This document shows, piece by piece, positions 1 through 8,820 of a stretch of DNA of 64,000 nt. The stretch's first letter is position 1. Each line of letters opens with the position of its first letter. The stretch is from Bradyrhizobium commune (GTDB taxonomy: Bacteria > Pseudomonadota > Alphaproteobacteria > Rhizobiales > Xanthobacteraceae), in the NCBI RefSeq assembly GCF_015624505.1, contig NZ_CP061379.1:6510001-6574000 (forward strand), in the 5' to 3' direction. The translations under genes and the position numbers were made by a program. Below the pieces are notes generated by a model, which did not search any database, had not been told where the DNA came from, and was given only the letters and a program-made list of their open reading frames with translations.

Positions 1-224
1 GAGGGCACGTTGTTATAGAGATCGAGATAGCGGCGGCCCTCGACGTCGAACATATAGACGCCTTCCGCGCGCTCCATCCGGATCGGCTCCTGGTAAAACA
101 GGACCGAGGCTTTGCCGAAGGATCGCAGGCGTCGTTGCATCGCCTCCCCGAGCTCGGTGTCCATCGAGGACGCACGGCTCTGGTCAAAGGCGTTCAACGC
201 CAGAATCTCTCTTTCCTTCTGCAT
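1..224 (-). CDS. class III aminotransferase (N-terminal part, cut by window edge)
   Basis: The frame is open from an ATG at 222-224 to the window edge and gives about 74 residues. The visible part ends in a YMFDVEGRRYLDLYNNV stretch, the usual N-terminal 'G-x-x-Y-x-D-x-x-G-x-x-Y-L-D' entry of PLP-dependent class III (omega) aminotransferases; the preceding 45 residues are a long helical leader. The PLP lysine lies outside the window. Some members of this fold are phospho-lyases acting on phosphorylated amino alcohols (ethanolamine-phosphate and phosphohydroxylysine phospho-lyases). That reading is attractive because two kinase-fold genes lie nearby, but the fragment cannot decide it. It is divergent from the DeoR gene. 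Confidence 0.8.
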   Translation of the reverse strand, partial: MQKEREILALNAFDQSRASSMDTELGEAMQRRLRSFGKASVLFYQEPIRMERAEGVYMFDVEGRRYLDLYNNVP

Positions 225-574
225 CGCCCGCCTCCTCCGACCCACGCCTGCGCAAGCCCAAGCAGTTGCTGCAGCGATCGTGCCGCAGCCATTCCACGAC
301 TAAGTTGGAGAAATGTGCGAATTCCCACAATAACAAGCGGGTCAGAGGCAAAAGACATCGGAGCGTCAGACACACAGCCGCGCGCAACCCTAGATGATCT
401 ATAAACTTCAATGGCTTGCATACAACGAAGCGACGCCTTGCGAAAATAGTAGGCAATCGACCGCTCAAAATTTGAGGGACTTGCCACAAACTTGGTGTGG
501 TTTCCCAACCTACCTTGAGAAAGGATCGCTGCTGCCGACGACCGGATCCGTCAGGGATCGGTGAGGACAGCTGA
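225..574. promoter_or_regulatory. divergent intergenic region with two small dyads
   Basis: This 350-base gap separates the divergent aminotransferase and DeoR genes and has no convincing coding potential. A 16-base near-palindrome at 314-329 has TGTG and CACA arms around GAATTC, with one mismatched pair. A second dyad at 484-500 has CCACA and TGTGG arms. Both share TGTG/CACA arms, so they could be sites for the adjacent DeoR protein. This is inference from symmetry and position only. Confidence 0.3.
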
Positions 575-1411
575 ATGACGAGCGAGCGGTTACAAACCAG
601 CGACGTCCCACAGGCCGACAAGCGGCAGCGAAAGGCCGATGGCGATCGCCTCACGAAGATCGCGCGGCACAAGCACATCATCTCGCAACTCACCGCCGCT
701 CCCACTCTGCGGGCCTCCGAGATTGCGGCCGTGCTTGGCGTCTCCGGCGAAACCATACGCCGCGACCTCGTGGAGCTTCAGGAACAGAAGCTCATCAATC
801 GCACCTATGGCGGCGCCTCTCGTCCGTTCGCGCTCGAACCCGCCCTCACCGACCGCAAGGCGATCATGATCGCCGAACGCGAAGCGATCGCCGCCGTGAT
901 CGCCGACCTCGTTCTGCCGAACGAAGTCCTGATGCTCGCCGCCGGCGCCACGACATTCCATATCGCGCGACGGCTGGCTTCGCGCGCGCGCGACATCACG
1001 GTCATCACGCACGACTATGCAATTGCGGGCGCGCTCGCCGTGAATTCGTCGATCCGAGTGCTCTGCTGCCCGGGCCGCTATCACCCGACCGAGGGCTACG
1101 TGTTCGGTACCCAGACAATCGCCAACATCAACAGCTATGAGGCCAACCGCGCCATCGTGAGCGCGACCGGCATCAGCGCCCGTGGCGCGAACGATGCGGA
1201 TGATGAGGCCGGCGCCATCTATGGCGCGATGCTGAAGCGCGCCGCGGAAGCGATCCTCGTCGCCGATCACAGCAAGTTCGACCAGCGCGCGCTGACCGTG
1301 TTCGCGCATTGGACCGATATCGACCGTCTGGTTACCGATCGGCAACCGGAAGGATCTCTGGCAACTGCACTCCGTGAGGCCGGAACGGAGTTGATCGTTG
1401 CCCAACCCTGA
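575..1411 (+). CDS. DeoR/GlpR-family transcriptional regulator
   Basis: The 278-residue product has a DeoR-type winged helix at about residues 35-85 (segment LRASEIAAVLGVSGETIRRD, then the recognition wing up to RTYGGA). A DeoR C-terminal sensor domain follows, with the AGATTFHIARRL loop and, near the end, VADHSKF, which is typical of this family. Members usually sense a phosphorylated sugar or polyol through an isomerase-like fold and repress an adjacent catabolic operon. It is divergent from the aminotransferase and is followed closely by an AraC gene, so the aminotransferase/kinase genes are likely targets. The effector is not deducible. The N-terminal 30 residues are longer than usual, and an internal start is possible. 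Confidence 0.9.
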   Translation: MTSERLQTSDVPQADKRQRKADGDRLTKIARHKHIISQLTAAPTLRASEIAAVLGVSGETIRRDLVELQEQKLINRTYGGASRPFALEPALTDRKAIMIAEREAIAAVIADLVLPNEVLMLAAGATTFHIARRLASRARDITVITHDYAIAGALAVNSSIRVLCCPGRYHPTEGYVFGTQTIANINSYEANRAIVSATGISARGANDADDEAGAIYGAMLKRAAEAILVADHSKFDQRALTVFAHWTDIDRLVTDRQPEGSLATALREAGTELIVAQP

Positions 1412-1424
1412 GAAAGACCGAACC

Positions 1425-2456
1425 ATGGCACGCCTCACCTCTCTTGCTGCCCGCGAGGAGCATACCTGCCTTGATGGTCATGAGGATAAGGGCCCGGTAC
1501 TGCATCGGCGAACCCGGATCGGACGCTTGGATCTTGAACTCATCGAGCCGGGCTGGGCCTTTGCTCGTAAGTGGGAACGGGCTGCCCATGTGACTGATGC
1601 ATCCTATGTGCTCGCGTTGCCTCTGACGGGATGCGTGGCCTTCAGCCAGGACGGCCGGGTCGGCACTGCCCGACCCGGCGAATATGTCCTGCTCAGCGAA
1701 CTCGCCTTCTACGAACTGTCTTCGGATAAGACGGCGCGCTTTTTGGTGCTGCGGATCCCCGCCGTGGAATTGCGCGGGCGGCTCGTCTCGATCGAAGACC
1801 ACATCAGCCGACGCTTCAAGCCGAACGAACGGATGACCCGCCTGCTGGCCGGAATGATCGGAAGCGTCGCCGAACTCTTCATCGACTGCCCGCCGCCCAA
1901 TCCACAGGCGCTTGCAACTGAAATCGTCGGCTTCGTGGCGCTGACGATCGGATCGGAAGACCGGGGTGCCGCCACCGACGTCCGCAACGCACGCTATCAT
2001 CTGCGTCGCCGGATCGTCGACTTCATCGAAAGCAATCTCAGCGACCAGTCGCTGTCACCGAAGAAAATCGCGGCCAGCAGCCGCATCTCGCTAAGCTATC
2101 TCTACAGTCTGTTCAACGACAATGAGACGACGGTCAGCCAGTTCGTCCAGACCAAGCGGCTGCAGCGGGCCTATGAAATCCTGGTCGCCGATCCGAAGGG
2201 CCATCGCACCGTATCCGAGGTTGCCTACGAAGTCGGCTTCAAGAACGTGTCGCATTTCTCGCGCTGTTTCAGCCGTCATTTCAAGATCGCGCCGCGTGAC
2301 GCTCGCCAGACGCCCGCGGCCGCGCAGCAGGCGGGCACAAACGTGCGCCCTGCGCAGCCGAAAGGATCGTCCTCGCCACAAATCGCTTCCTCGCGCAACG
2401 CCTTTGACTCCCCGTATTGGGACGTCCGCAAGCAACCGCTTCACGAGACGTTCTAG
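1425..2456 (+). CDS. AraC-family transcriptional regulator
   Basis: The 343-residue product has an N-terminal cupin-like AraC-binding domain (about residues 20-190) and a C-terminal double helix-turn-helix (about 205-305). The second HTH is preceded by SEVAYEVGFKNVSHFSRCF, a classic AraC signature. I take ATG 1425 as the start; a TTG at 1398 in the same frame would overlap the DeoR gene by 14 bases. The last 40 residues beyond the HTH are low-complexity and probably disordered. It is probably co-transcribed with the DeoR gene. Two different regulators side by side suggest that the locus responds to more than one signal. Confidence 0.9.
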   Translation: MARLTSLAAREEHTCLDGHEDKGPVLHRRTRIGRLDLELIEPGWAFARKWERAAHVTDASYVLALPLTGCVAFSQDGRVGTARPGEYVLLSELAFYELSSDKTARFLVLRIPAVELRGRLVSIEDHISRRFKPNERMTRLLAGMIGSVAELFIDCPPPNPQALATEIVGFVALTIGSEDRGAATDVRNARYHLRRRIVDFIESNLSDQSLSPKKIAASSRISLSYLYSLFNDNETTVSQFVQTKRLQRAYEILVADPKGHRTVSEVAYEVGFKNVSHFSRCFSRHFKIAPRDARQTPAAAQQAGTNVRPAQPKGSSSPQIASSRNAFDSPYWDVRKQPLHETF

Positions 2457-2523
2457 GGACCATCTTCTCGAGGCCAGGCGTCGCGCTCCCTGTGCGCCGA
2501 CGTGCTTTTTCCTGGAGAAACCA

Positions 2524-3315
2524 TTGGACGAAATTCAAGACATGATATCGGCGGGCGAGCTCGCTTCGTTCTTCCATGAACTTGCCGACGTCGCTGGCCG
2601 GATTGCATTGCCTCATTTCCGCTCCAGCGTCGATTTCGAGCGCAAGGAGGATCTGACGCCGGTGACGATCGCCGATCGTGCGATCGAGGTGGAATTGCGA
2701 CGCCTGATCAGCTCGCGCTTCCCCGATCACGGCATCCTTGGCGAGGAGATGGGATCGACCTTGGGCGATCGCTATACCTGGTATCTCGATCCGATCGACG
2801 GGACGAAAAGCTTCATCTCGGGAATGCCGCTGTTCGGTACGCTTGTGGCGCTCGCCGACGAGCGCGAGGGTGTGGTTGTCGCCGGCATGATCGACATGCC
2901 TGCGCTCGCCGAACGGTGGTACGGCACGCCACGCGGCGCCACCTTCAACGGCAAGCCGGCCAAGGTGAGCCGCACGGTGAAATTGGAAGACGCACAGATC
3001 TACACATCGTCGCCGGATTTCTTTACGCCGCAGGACTGGGCCCGCTACGACGTGCTGAGCAAAAAAGCCATGTTTCGGCGATTTGGCGGCGACTGCTACC
3101 AGTATGGGCTGTTGGCATCCGGCCACTGCGATCTCGTCGTCGAAACGTCGCTCAAGTCGTTCGATTTCATGGCATTGATCCCCGTGATCGAAGGTGCCGG
3201 CGGGATCATACGCGATTGGGATGGGCGGCCGCTCACGCCCGACTCGGACGGACGCGTGATCGCTGCTGCGAACGAAAGCCTGCTGAAACAGGCCTTGGCC
3301 GTCTTGAAGCAATAA
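2524..3315 (+). CDS. inositol monophosphatase / histidinol-phosphatase family protein
   Basis: This is a Mg-dependent phosphatase of the IMPase fold, 263 residues from TTG 2524 or 257 from ATG 2542. The TTG is favoured because GGAGA at 2514-2518 lies 5 bases before it. Visible metal-binding motifs are GEEMG (metal 1), DPIDGTKSFISG (the WxxDPIDGT signature) and, near the C-terminus, SFDFMALIPVIEGAGG (third-metal Asp region). Close family members include HisN-type histidinol phosphatase, and many annotated homologues act on inositol-1-phosphate or similar. Here it sits between two regulators and two kinase-fold genes rather than in a his operon, so a role on a phosphorylated catabolic intermediate is at least as likely. 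Confidence 0.85.
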   Translation: MDEIQDMISAGELASFFHELADVAGRIALPHFRSSVDFERKEDLTPVTIADRAIEVELRRLISSRFPDHGILGEEMGSTLGDRYTWYLDPIDGTKSFISGMPLFGTLVALADEREGVVVAGMIDMPALAERWYGTPRGATFNGKPAKVSRTVKLEDAQIYTSSPDFFTPQDWARYDVLSKKAMFRRFGGDCYQYGLLASGHCDLVVETSLKSFDFMALIPVIEGAGGIIRDWDGRPLTPDSDGRVIAAANESLLKQALAVLKQ

Positions 3316-3348
3316 TTGCGAGAGGCCCGCCGGGCCGGTCGGCGCGCC

Positions 3349-4305
3349 TCACACCAGCCGCAACCAGCCATCCCAGCGCGGGTCATACATCACGTCGTGG
3401 GCGCGCATGTATTTCCAGACGCCATACTTCTGATAGTCGAAATCCCAGCTGTTGAGCTTGCGGTTGACGACCGCCCATGAGGCCCATTTCATGTCCGCGA
3501 GCGCACGGTTGAGGATGACGCGCGCGATCATCTGCGGACGAACTTCGCCCAGATATTGCTCGATAAGAGTTTCCGTCAGCTTCTCGTCAAAGAACATTTC
3601 GGCAAACAGCACGCCGAGCTCGTAGCTGCGCTCATTGTTGGAGGCAAATTCGTAGTCGATCAGCTTCATCGGCTTGGGTTCGCCGGCTTCCGCTGAAATG
3701 AGGAAATTTCCCGGCATGGGGTCGTTGAAACACGGTACAAGATCGAGGCCCGATGCCAGGAAGGCGGCCTTGGCCTGATTGTAGCGGTGCATGAGCCAGG
3801 GCATGTCTTGCGGAAAATGTGCGCCAAGCTCCTTGCCCTGCTCGATATGTTCCTCGATCATGTCAAAGATCGTTTTGGTCTGGCCGAGCTTTGGGCCGCC
3901 GTGCAAGCGGCGGTAGAGATTGAGAACGTCGGACTGGATGCCGGGATCACCGAAATCAGCGTTGGTACAGGCGCGATAGCCCTCCAGAAATTCGCTGATC
4001 TCCAGCCCGTCCGCCGCGTCGAAGAAGATAACTTCCGGTCCAACATCCATGGCGTGGGCATTGCGCGCGGCCTCGTTGGCGGTCACGCGATCGATGAACA
4101 TCTCCGAGCCCTCGCCGGGCACCTTGACGAAATAGCGGCGGCCGTCGCCGGAAATCTCGACCAGCCAGTTCTGGTTCGACAGGCCGCCGACCAGCGGCGC
4201 ATAGGCGGCCGCCTTGCCGCGCCATTGCGGTACGCGAGCAATTGCAGCTTCGACATTGCGTTCGTGGACCGTGGTCCCCTCGCCGAGTTGTCTGCGAACG
4301 GTCAT
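3349..4305 (-). CDS. APH/choline-kinase-family phosphotransferase (second of a tandem pair)
   Basis: This is a 318-residue small-molecule kinase of the aminoglycoside phosphotransferase/choline kinase fold. It has an N-terminal nucleotide lobe with PLVGGLSNQNWLV and the lysine of RYFVKVPG. The catalytic loop is atypical: FNDPMPGNFLI, where HxDxxxxN is usual, so the loop His is replaced by Asn while Asp and Asn remain. The metal motif is LIDYEFAS. Choline and ethanolamine kinases have 'H.D....N' and 'IDYEY/F', so this is closest to the choline-kinase branch. The start ATG overlaps the upstream kinase stop (ATGA). The substrate is probably an amino alcohol; that is inference. Confidence 0.85.
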   Translation of the reverse strand: MTVRRQLGEGTTVHERNVEAAIARVPQWRGKAAAYAPLVGGLSNQNWLVEISGDGRRYFVKVPGEGSEMFIDRVTANEAARNAHAMDVGPEVIFFDAADGLEISEFLEGYRACTNADFGDPGIQSDVLNLYRRLHGGPKLGQTKTIFDMIEEHIEQGKELGAHFPQDMPWLMHRYNQAKAAFLASGLDLVPCFNDPMPGNFLISAEAGEPKPMKLIDYEFASNNERSYELGVLFAEMFFDEKLTETLIEQYLGEVRPQMIARVILNRALADMKWASWAVVNRKLNSWDFDYQKYGVWKYMRAHDVMYDPRWDGWLRLV

Positions 4306-5258
4306 GCGAGCCTCCGAAGCATTTCGCCGAAGCGCGGCTCCCGGACCGCCATGCGGCAACGCACGAAGCGCCAACTGGCAAATTTGTAGAACTCGAGCGT
4401 ATTGCGGGCCGACCTGGCAGCGAGCAGCGCGCCGATCAGTCCCCAGCGCAGATCATCCGCCACGCCATAAATGCGCGCCCGATTGAACGCACCTTCCTCG
4501 AATGCGCCGGCATTTCGAATGAAAGCGTCGCGCGCCTCGGGCTCTTGGGCAAAGGCCTCGACGAGGAAACTGCCGATATCCTCCAGCGGGTCTGCCGTCG
4601 TCGCGCGGTCCCAGTCGATCAAACGTATCTCACCGGCATCGCTGATCAGAATGTTCGAGACGTTGCCATCGCCGTGGATCGGTACCGGAGTGATATCAAG
4701 TTCCCCGAAGGCATCCGCCGCAAAGCGTAACTCCTTGACCATCCATTCGGCGTCCAAAGGCAGTTGGGCGTTCGCTGCCATCGCCGCGGTATAAAAATCC
4801 TCGATCTCGTCAAAAACGCTCTTGCGCCGCGGAAGCGGTTGTCCTGTCTGGAACAGACGCCGGGCCGCAATGACGGCGTCGACGATTTTGGGCTCCAGCA
4901 TCCGCTCCAGGGTGCCGACCCGCCAACCTCGGTTGAGGTCCTCCATCACCAGATGGCCAGCCTTCGCATCAGCCAAGAGCACCTTCGGGCCAATGCCGAG
5001 GTCGGATGCGCGCTGGGCTGATTCAAAAGCACAGGCTACGTCGATATAGAGCTCGGCATCGCGATCCATGCGCTTGATGAAGATGCTTTCATCGCTTCCC
5101 TTCCGGGTGGCGCGCCAGGGAAAGCCGTCGACACCGCGCCAGCTCGGCGACGCCAGAACCGGTATGGCGGGCTCAATCACCATGTCACCAGATCCCCATC
5201 CCGGGAGACCGGCAATGTGGCTTCGGATCGTAGCTAGTTCCGTTCCAGATGAACTCAT
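4302..5258 (-). CDS. APH-family phosphotransferase (first of a tandem pair)
   Basis: This is a 318-residue kinase-fold protein, the same length as its downstream neighbour but clearly diverged. The catalytic loop is canonical (IHGDGNVSNILI: H-x-D-x5-N) and the metal motif is LIDWDRA. I chose ATG 5256-5258; an upstream in-frame start at 5318 would add 20 residues without family character. The two kinases overlap by four bases and must be translated together. Members phosphorylate hydroxyl groups of amino alcohols, homoserine, hydroxylysine, aminoglycosides and others. The class III aminotransferase at the left edge and the phosphatase next door suggest catabolism of a hydroxylated amine rather than antibiotic resistance. 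Confidence 0.85.
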   Translation of the reverse strand: MSSSGTELATIRSHIAGLPGWGSGDMVIEPAIPVLASPSWRGVDGFPWRATRKGSDESIFIKRMDRDAELYIDVACAFESAQRASDLGIGPKVLLADAKAGHLVMEDLNRGWRVGTLERMLEPKIVDAVIAARRLFQTGQPLPRRKSVFDEIEDFYTAAMAANAQLPLDAEWMVKELRFAADAFGELDITPVPIHGDGNVSNILISDAGEIRLIDWDRATTADPLEDIGSFLVEAFAQEPEARDAFIRNAGAFEEGAFNRARIYGVADDLRWGLIGALLAARSARNTLEFYKFASWRFVRCRMAVREPRFGEMLRRLA

Positions 5259-5458
5259 GGCGACGTCTGATCTCGCGTGCTTGTTCGGCCGACTTTCGTG
5301 CCCGCCAAATTTGATCAAGACAGATTTTGATCAAGACAGATGCAAAAGGGATGCCTCGCGCTCCACCAAATCGTGCCCTTGGAGCAGCGGCCCTACCCTA
5401 ACGCAGGCTATTTTCGCTATCCGGACAGTGATCCTTGACGCCACCATTTGGGGCCTAC

Positions 5459-6865
5459 ATGTCTGCTGCAGAACTGATCGGGATGAACCTTGCCGAGCTG
5501 ACAGAGGCTTACGCCTCGCGCGCATTGTCACCTGTTGAGGTCTTGCGGACCACCCTCAGCCATGCCGAGGAGGTCAATACCGCGATCAACGCCCTGTTCT
5601 CCTTCCGTCCGGAGCAGGCCTTGGCCAGCGCGCAACAGTCGGAAGCACGATGGAAGTCCGGGGCTGCGCTGGGCCCGCTCGACGGCGTCCCGATGACCGT
5701 CAAGGACAGCGTCGCCATGATCGGCTGGCCCTACTTTCACGGTATCGGGGCCAACCGCGCCCTGCCGCCCTCGAACTACGATTCACCGCCGGCGCTCGCG
5801 CTGCACGAAGCCGGCGCGGTGATCTTTGCAAAAGCCACCATGCCGGATTGTGGCCTGATGGCATCCGGCATCAGCTCGCTGCACGGCATCACCCGCAATC
5901 CCTGGGGCCTCGCCTGGAACACCGGCGGCTCGTCCGCCGGCGCCGGCGCCTCCGTTGCGGGCGGTGCCGGATATGTCTCGGTCGGAACTGACATCGCGGG
6001 CTCCGTTCGCCTTCCAGCAGCGCATTGCGGACTGGCCGGACTGAAACCGACCCACGGACGCGTGCCGCATCTGCCGGCCGACACCATGCGCATGGCGGGT
6101 CCCATGGGCCGTAGCGTCGATGATATTGCCCGCCTCCTGACCGTACTGACGCGGCAGGACGAACGCGACACATGGAGCCTTCCCGCGGACGGCGTGCGCT
6201 ACCACGAGCGCCTCAAGTGCGATGTGAAGGGCCTGAAGATCGGCGTCCTCACCGACATGGGTTTTGGCATGAAGCCCGAAGCGGTCGTACGCGAGACCGT
6301 CGAGGCCGCCGGCAAGCTGCTCGCCGACGCAGGCGCCGTCGTCGAGCCCTTTGTCTCGCCACTCGACTATGACGCCTACGAGGCCATCGACCTGTTCCTT
6401 CAGGTCCGCGGCTATCTCGAATACACGTCGCTGCCCCCACACAGCGACACTGCACGCGACATCAATCCTTATGTTCGCGCGTGGTCCCTCGGCGGAGCGA
6501 AGCACTCCGGCACAGACCTTTACCGGGCACTGGGCCGGATCGCCAAGATGAAGGCGGCGCTGCTGGCGGCCTTCGAAGGCTGGGACTATGTCATTTCACC
6601 GACGTTGCCGGTGGTGAATTTTCCAGCGGAGGAGCCGGGTGTCTCCCGCGACATGCCGCTCGCGCACACACACTTCGCCGCCATGTTCAACCAGACCTGC
6701 CAGCCCGCCTCAACGGTCTGCATGGCATTCGACTCCCGCCATCTGCCAATCGGCGTGCAGGTTATCGGCCATCGCTTCGATGATCTCGGCGTGCTCCAGG
6801 TGACCAAGGCGCTCGAAGATATGCGCACCGTCAAGATGGACTGGCCGTTCAAGCCAAGGGCCTGA
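5459..6865 (+). CDS. amidase (amidase signature family)
   Basis: This 468-residue enzyme hydrolyses a carboxamide to acid plus ammonia or amine. The Ser-cisSer-Lys triad is visible: Lys82 in VPMTVKDSV, the GGSSAGAGAS loop (Ser158/159), and the nucleophile Ser182 in GTDIAGSVRLPA. Length and motif order match stand-alone amidases rather than the GatA subunit, and no gatB or gatC is nearby. I chose ATG 5459; a TTG 24 bases upstream is the alternative. The gene is convergent with the peptide-type ABC importer downstream and may act on its cargo. The substrate cannot be read from sequence. Confidence 0.92.
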   Translation: MSAAELIGMNLAELTEAYASRALSPVEVLRTTLSHAEEVNTAINALFSFRPEQALASAQQSEARWKSGAALGPLDGVPMTVKDSVAMIGWPYFHGIGANRALPPSNYDSPPALALHEAGAVIFAKATMPDCGLMASGISSLHGITRNPWGLAWNTGGSSAGAGASVAGGAGYVSVGTDIAGSVRLPAAHCGLAGLKPTHGRVPHLPADTMRMAGPMGRSVDDIARLLTVLTRQDERDTWSLPADGVRYHERLKCDVKGLKIGVLTDMGFGMKPEAVVRETVEAAGKLLADAGAVVEPFVSPLDYDAYEAIDLFLQVRGYLEYTSLPPHSDTARDINPYVRAWSLGGAKHSGTDLYRALGRIAKMKAALLAAFEGWDYVISPTLPVVNFPAEEPGVSRDMPLAHTHFAAMFNQTCQPASTVCMAFDSRHLPIGVQVIGHRFDDLGVLQVTKALEDMRTVKMDWPFKPRA

Positions 6866-6984
6866 CAATAAAAATATTAAAACAACCCCATGCACAGTAG
6901 CCGGGACCCACCGGCGTGATGCCTGTGAATCCTGCGAAATCATTGATATGGCGGGTTAATCAACGGGCACGACGCAGTCGCACT

Positions 6985-8820
6985 CTAGGCGGCCGCTTGC
7001 GCCTTATTCCCGTCAAGCAGATGGCAGGCGGCGAAGCGCCCGGGCGAATGTTCGACGAGTTTCGGCGTCTCCATCCGGCAGCGCCCGAATGCCTTCGGGC
7101 AGCGCGAAGCGAAGCTGCAACCCGCCGGGATATCGATCGGACTGGGCGGCTCGCCCTCCAGCAGGAAATCGGACGGATCGAACGGCTTCTCCTCCAGTGT
7201 CGGGGCCGCCGACAGCAACGCCTTCGTATACGGATGCTGCGCATCGAAAAACAGATCGTGATTGTCGGCAATCTCGACCATCTCACCGAGATACATGACC
7301 GCAATTCGCGTGCAGACCTTCCGCACCATCGCCAGATCGTGCGAAATGAAGACGTAGGTGAGGTCGTTCTTGTCCTGCAGTTTCGAGAACAGCTCGATCA
7401 GCCTGCCCTGCTCACGCTGGTCCAGTGACGACAAGGTCTCGTCGAGGATCAGGAGCTTGGGGTCGAGAATCAGGGCCCGCGCGATCGAGATGCGCTGTCG
7501 CTCGCCGGTGGAGAGCGCGTTCGGCAACTGGTCGTAAAGTTCGGCGGCAAGACCGACCTCGGCCATCGCCGCGATCACCCGCTTCCGCAGATCGGCGCGC
7601 TTGATACGGCCACGGATCAGAAGGCTTTCCTCGATCATGCGGCCGACCGTGGTGCGCGGTGGCAAGGCGTTGTAGGGGTCCTGCAGAAGCAGCTGGAACT
7701 CGTTGCGCTTGCGGATCAGATCGCCTGACGACAGGGTTCCGAGCGACGTCCCGTTCAGGACGATGCTGCCGCTGTCAGGCGTCTCCAGCCAGGCCAGGAG
7801 CCGGGTCAGGGTCGACTTGCCGCAGCCGGATTCACCGACAATGCCGAAATTCTCGCGCGGCATGATGTCGAGCGTCACGCCGCGCACGGCCTGCACGTTG
7901 CTGTAGCTGTTGAACGTGCCGCGCTTGCGGGCCCGATAGGTGCGATGGACATTCTCCACTTTCATCAGCGGAGCCTCGCCCTGGGCCTGACGGCGGACAA
8001 GCGGGCCTTCCGCTGTCGCCCACATCTGCGGCACGCTCGCGATGGCCTTGCGCGTGTAGTCGGATTGCGGGGATGCCAGCAGGTCGGCAAAGGCCTGCTG
8101 CTCGACGAACCGGCCCTGGTGCAGCACGGCCGTCCGGTCGCCGAACTGGCCGAGCGTCGGCAAGGACGACGACAGGTAGATCGTTGCCATCTTGTGGCGC
8201 GTACAGAGGTCATGAAGCAGTGCCACGATCTGCGCGGCAATGGTGACGTCCAGCGGCTGGGTAACGTTATCGGCGATGAGAACCGCTGGTTCGGCGCAAA
8301 TGGCGTCGACAATCATCGCACGCTGCATCATGCCGCCAGAGAATTTCGACGGGTAGTCCCAGTAGCGCTCCTTCGGCGAAGGAATTCGGACCTCACCAAG
8401 GAGCTGCATGACCCGGTCCCGGCATTCCCGCTTGTTCCATTCAGGCCTGACGCTATGCAGTTTCTCCGCGATCTGGACGCCGACCGGCACGGTCGGATCG
8501 AGCGAGCTCTGCGGCTTGGAGCCGATATAGGCGATGTCACGTCCGATCCGGACCTCCTGCGCCCCGGCGCCGAGGATATCATGACCGGCGAAGGCGACCC
8601 GCCCGGCGCGATATTGCAGGCTTTCCGGCAACCAATTCGCGAGCGCGCGGCTGAGCACGGTCTTTCCCGCGCCGCTCTCGCCATAGATGCCGAAGATCTC
8701 CGACGAGCCGAGGCGGAAGCTGATGTGATCGAGGATCGGAGCTGCGCCCGGCATCGTGGCAGCGACCGTCAGATCGTCGATTTCGAGAATGAGCGAGAGA
8801 TCCACCTCAGAGACCTCCAT
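6985..8820 (-). CDS. peptide/nickel-type ABC importer, fused double ATPase
   Basis: The 611-residue protein carries two complete ABC ATPase domains in one chain. The first has Walker A GESGAGKT at about residue 50 and a KFSGGMMQRA signature. The second has GESGCGKST at about residue 330, LSTGERQRISIARAL and Walker B LLILDETLSSLD. The C-terminal oligopeptide-transporter extension (ending in cysteine-bearing CSFASRCPKAFGRC) is present. In most Dpp/Opp systems these are two proteins (DppD and DppF). The start overlaps the end of the dppC-like gene by 14 bases. It powers uptake by the permeases and binding protein encoded just upstream in the same operon. Confidence 0.93.
   Translation of the reverse strand: MEVSEVDLSLILEIDDLTVAATMPGAAPILDHISFRLGSSEIFGIYGESGAGKTVLSRALANWLPESLQYRAGRVAFAGHDILGAGAQEVRIGRDIAYIGSKPQSSLDPTVPVGVQIAEKLHSVRPEWNKRECRDRVMQLLGEVRIPSPKERYWDYPSKFSGGMMQRAMIVDAICAEPAVLIADNVTQPLDVTIAAQIVALLHDLCTRHKMATIYLSSSLPTLGQFGDRTAVLHQGRFVEQQAFADLLASPQSDYTRKAIASVPQMWATAEGPLVRRQAQGEAPLMKVENVHRTYRARKRGTFNSYSNVQAVRGVTLDIMPRENFGIVGESGCGKSTLTRLLAWLETPDSGSIVLNGTSLGTLSSGDLIRKRNEFQLLLQDPYNALPPRTTVGRMIEESLLIRGRIKRADLRKRVIAAMAEVGLAAELYDQLPNALSTGERQRISIARALILDPKLLILDETLSSLDQREQGRLIELFSKLQDKNDLTYVFISHDLAMVRKVCTRIAVMYLGEMVEIADNHDLFFDAQHPYTKALLSAAPTLEEKPFDPSDFLLEGEPPSPIDIPAGCSFASRCPKAFGRCRMETPKLVEHSPGRFAACHLLDGNKAQAAA

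Noticed and set aside
590..1438. Long minus-strand frame opposite the DeoR gene
   Set aside because: It is a GC-rich antisense shadow with no family motif; the plus-strand DeoR domains are unambiguous.
2122..2523. Long open frame extending the phosphatase upstream to 2122
   Set aside because: The extension lies out of frame inside the AraC gene and is Arg/Pro-rich shadow sequence; IMPase homology begins near 2524-2542.
3349..5258. Aminoglycoside-resistance kinases
   Set aside because: The fold is right, but the IDYEF motif of one and the catabolic context suggest amino-alcohol kinases; there is no resistance-gene context.
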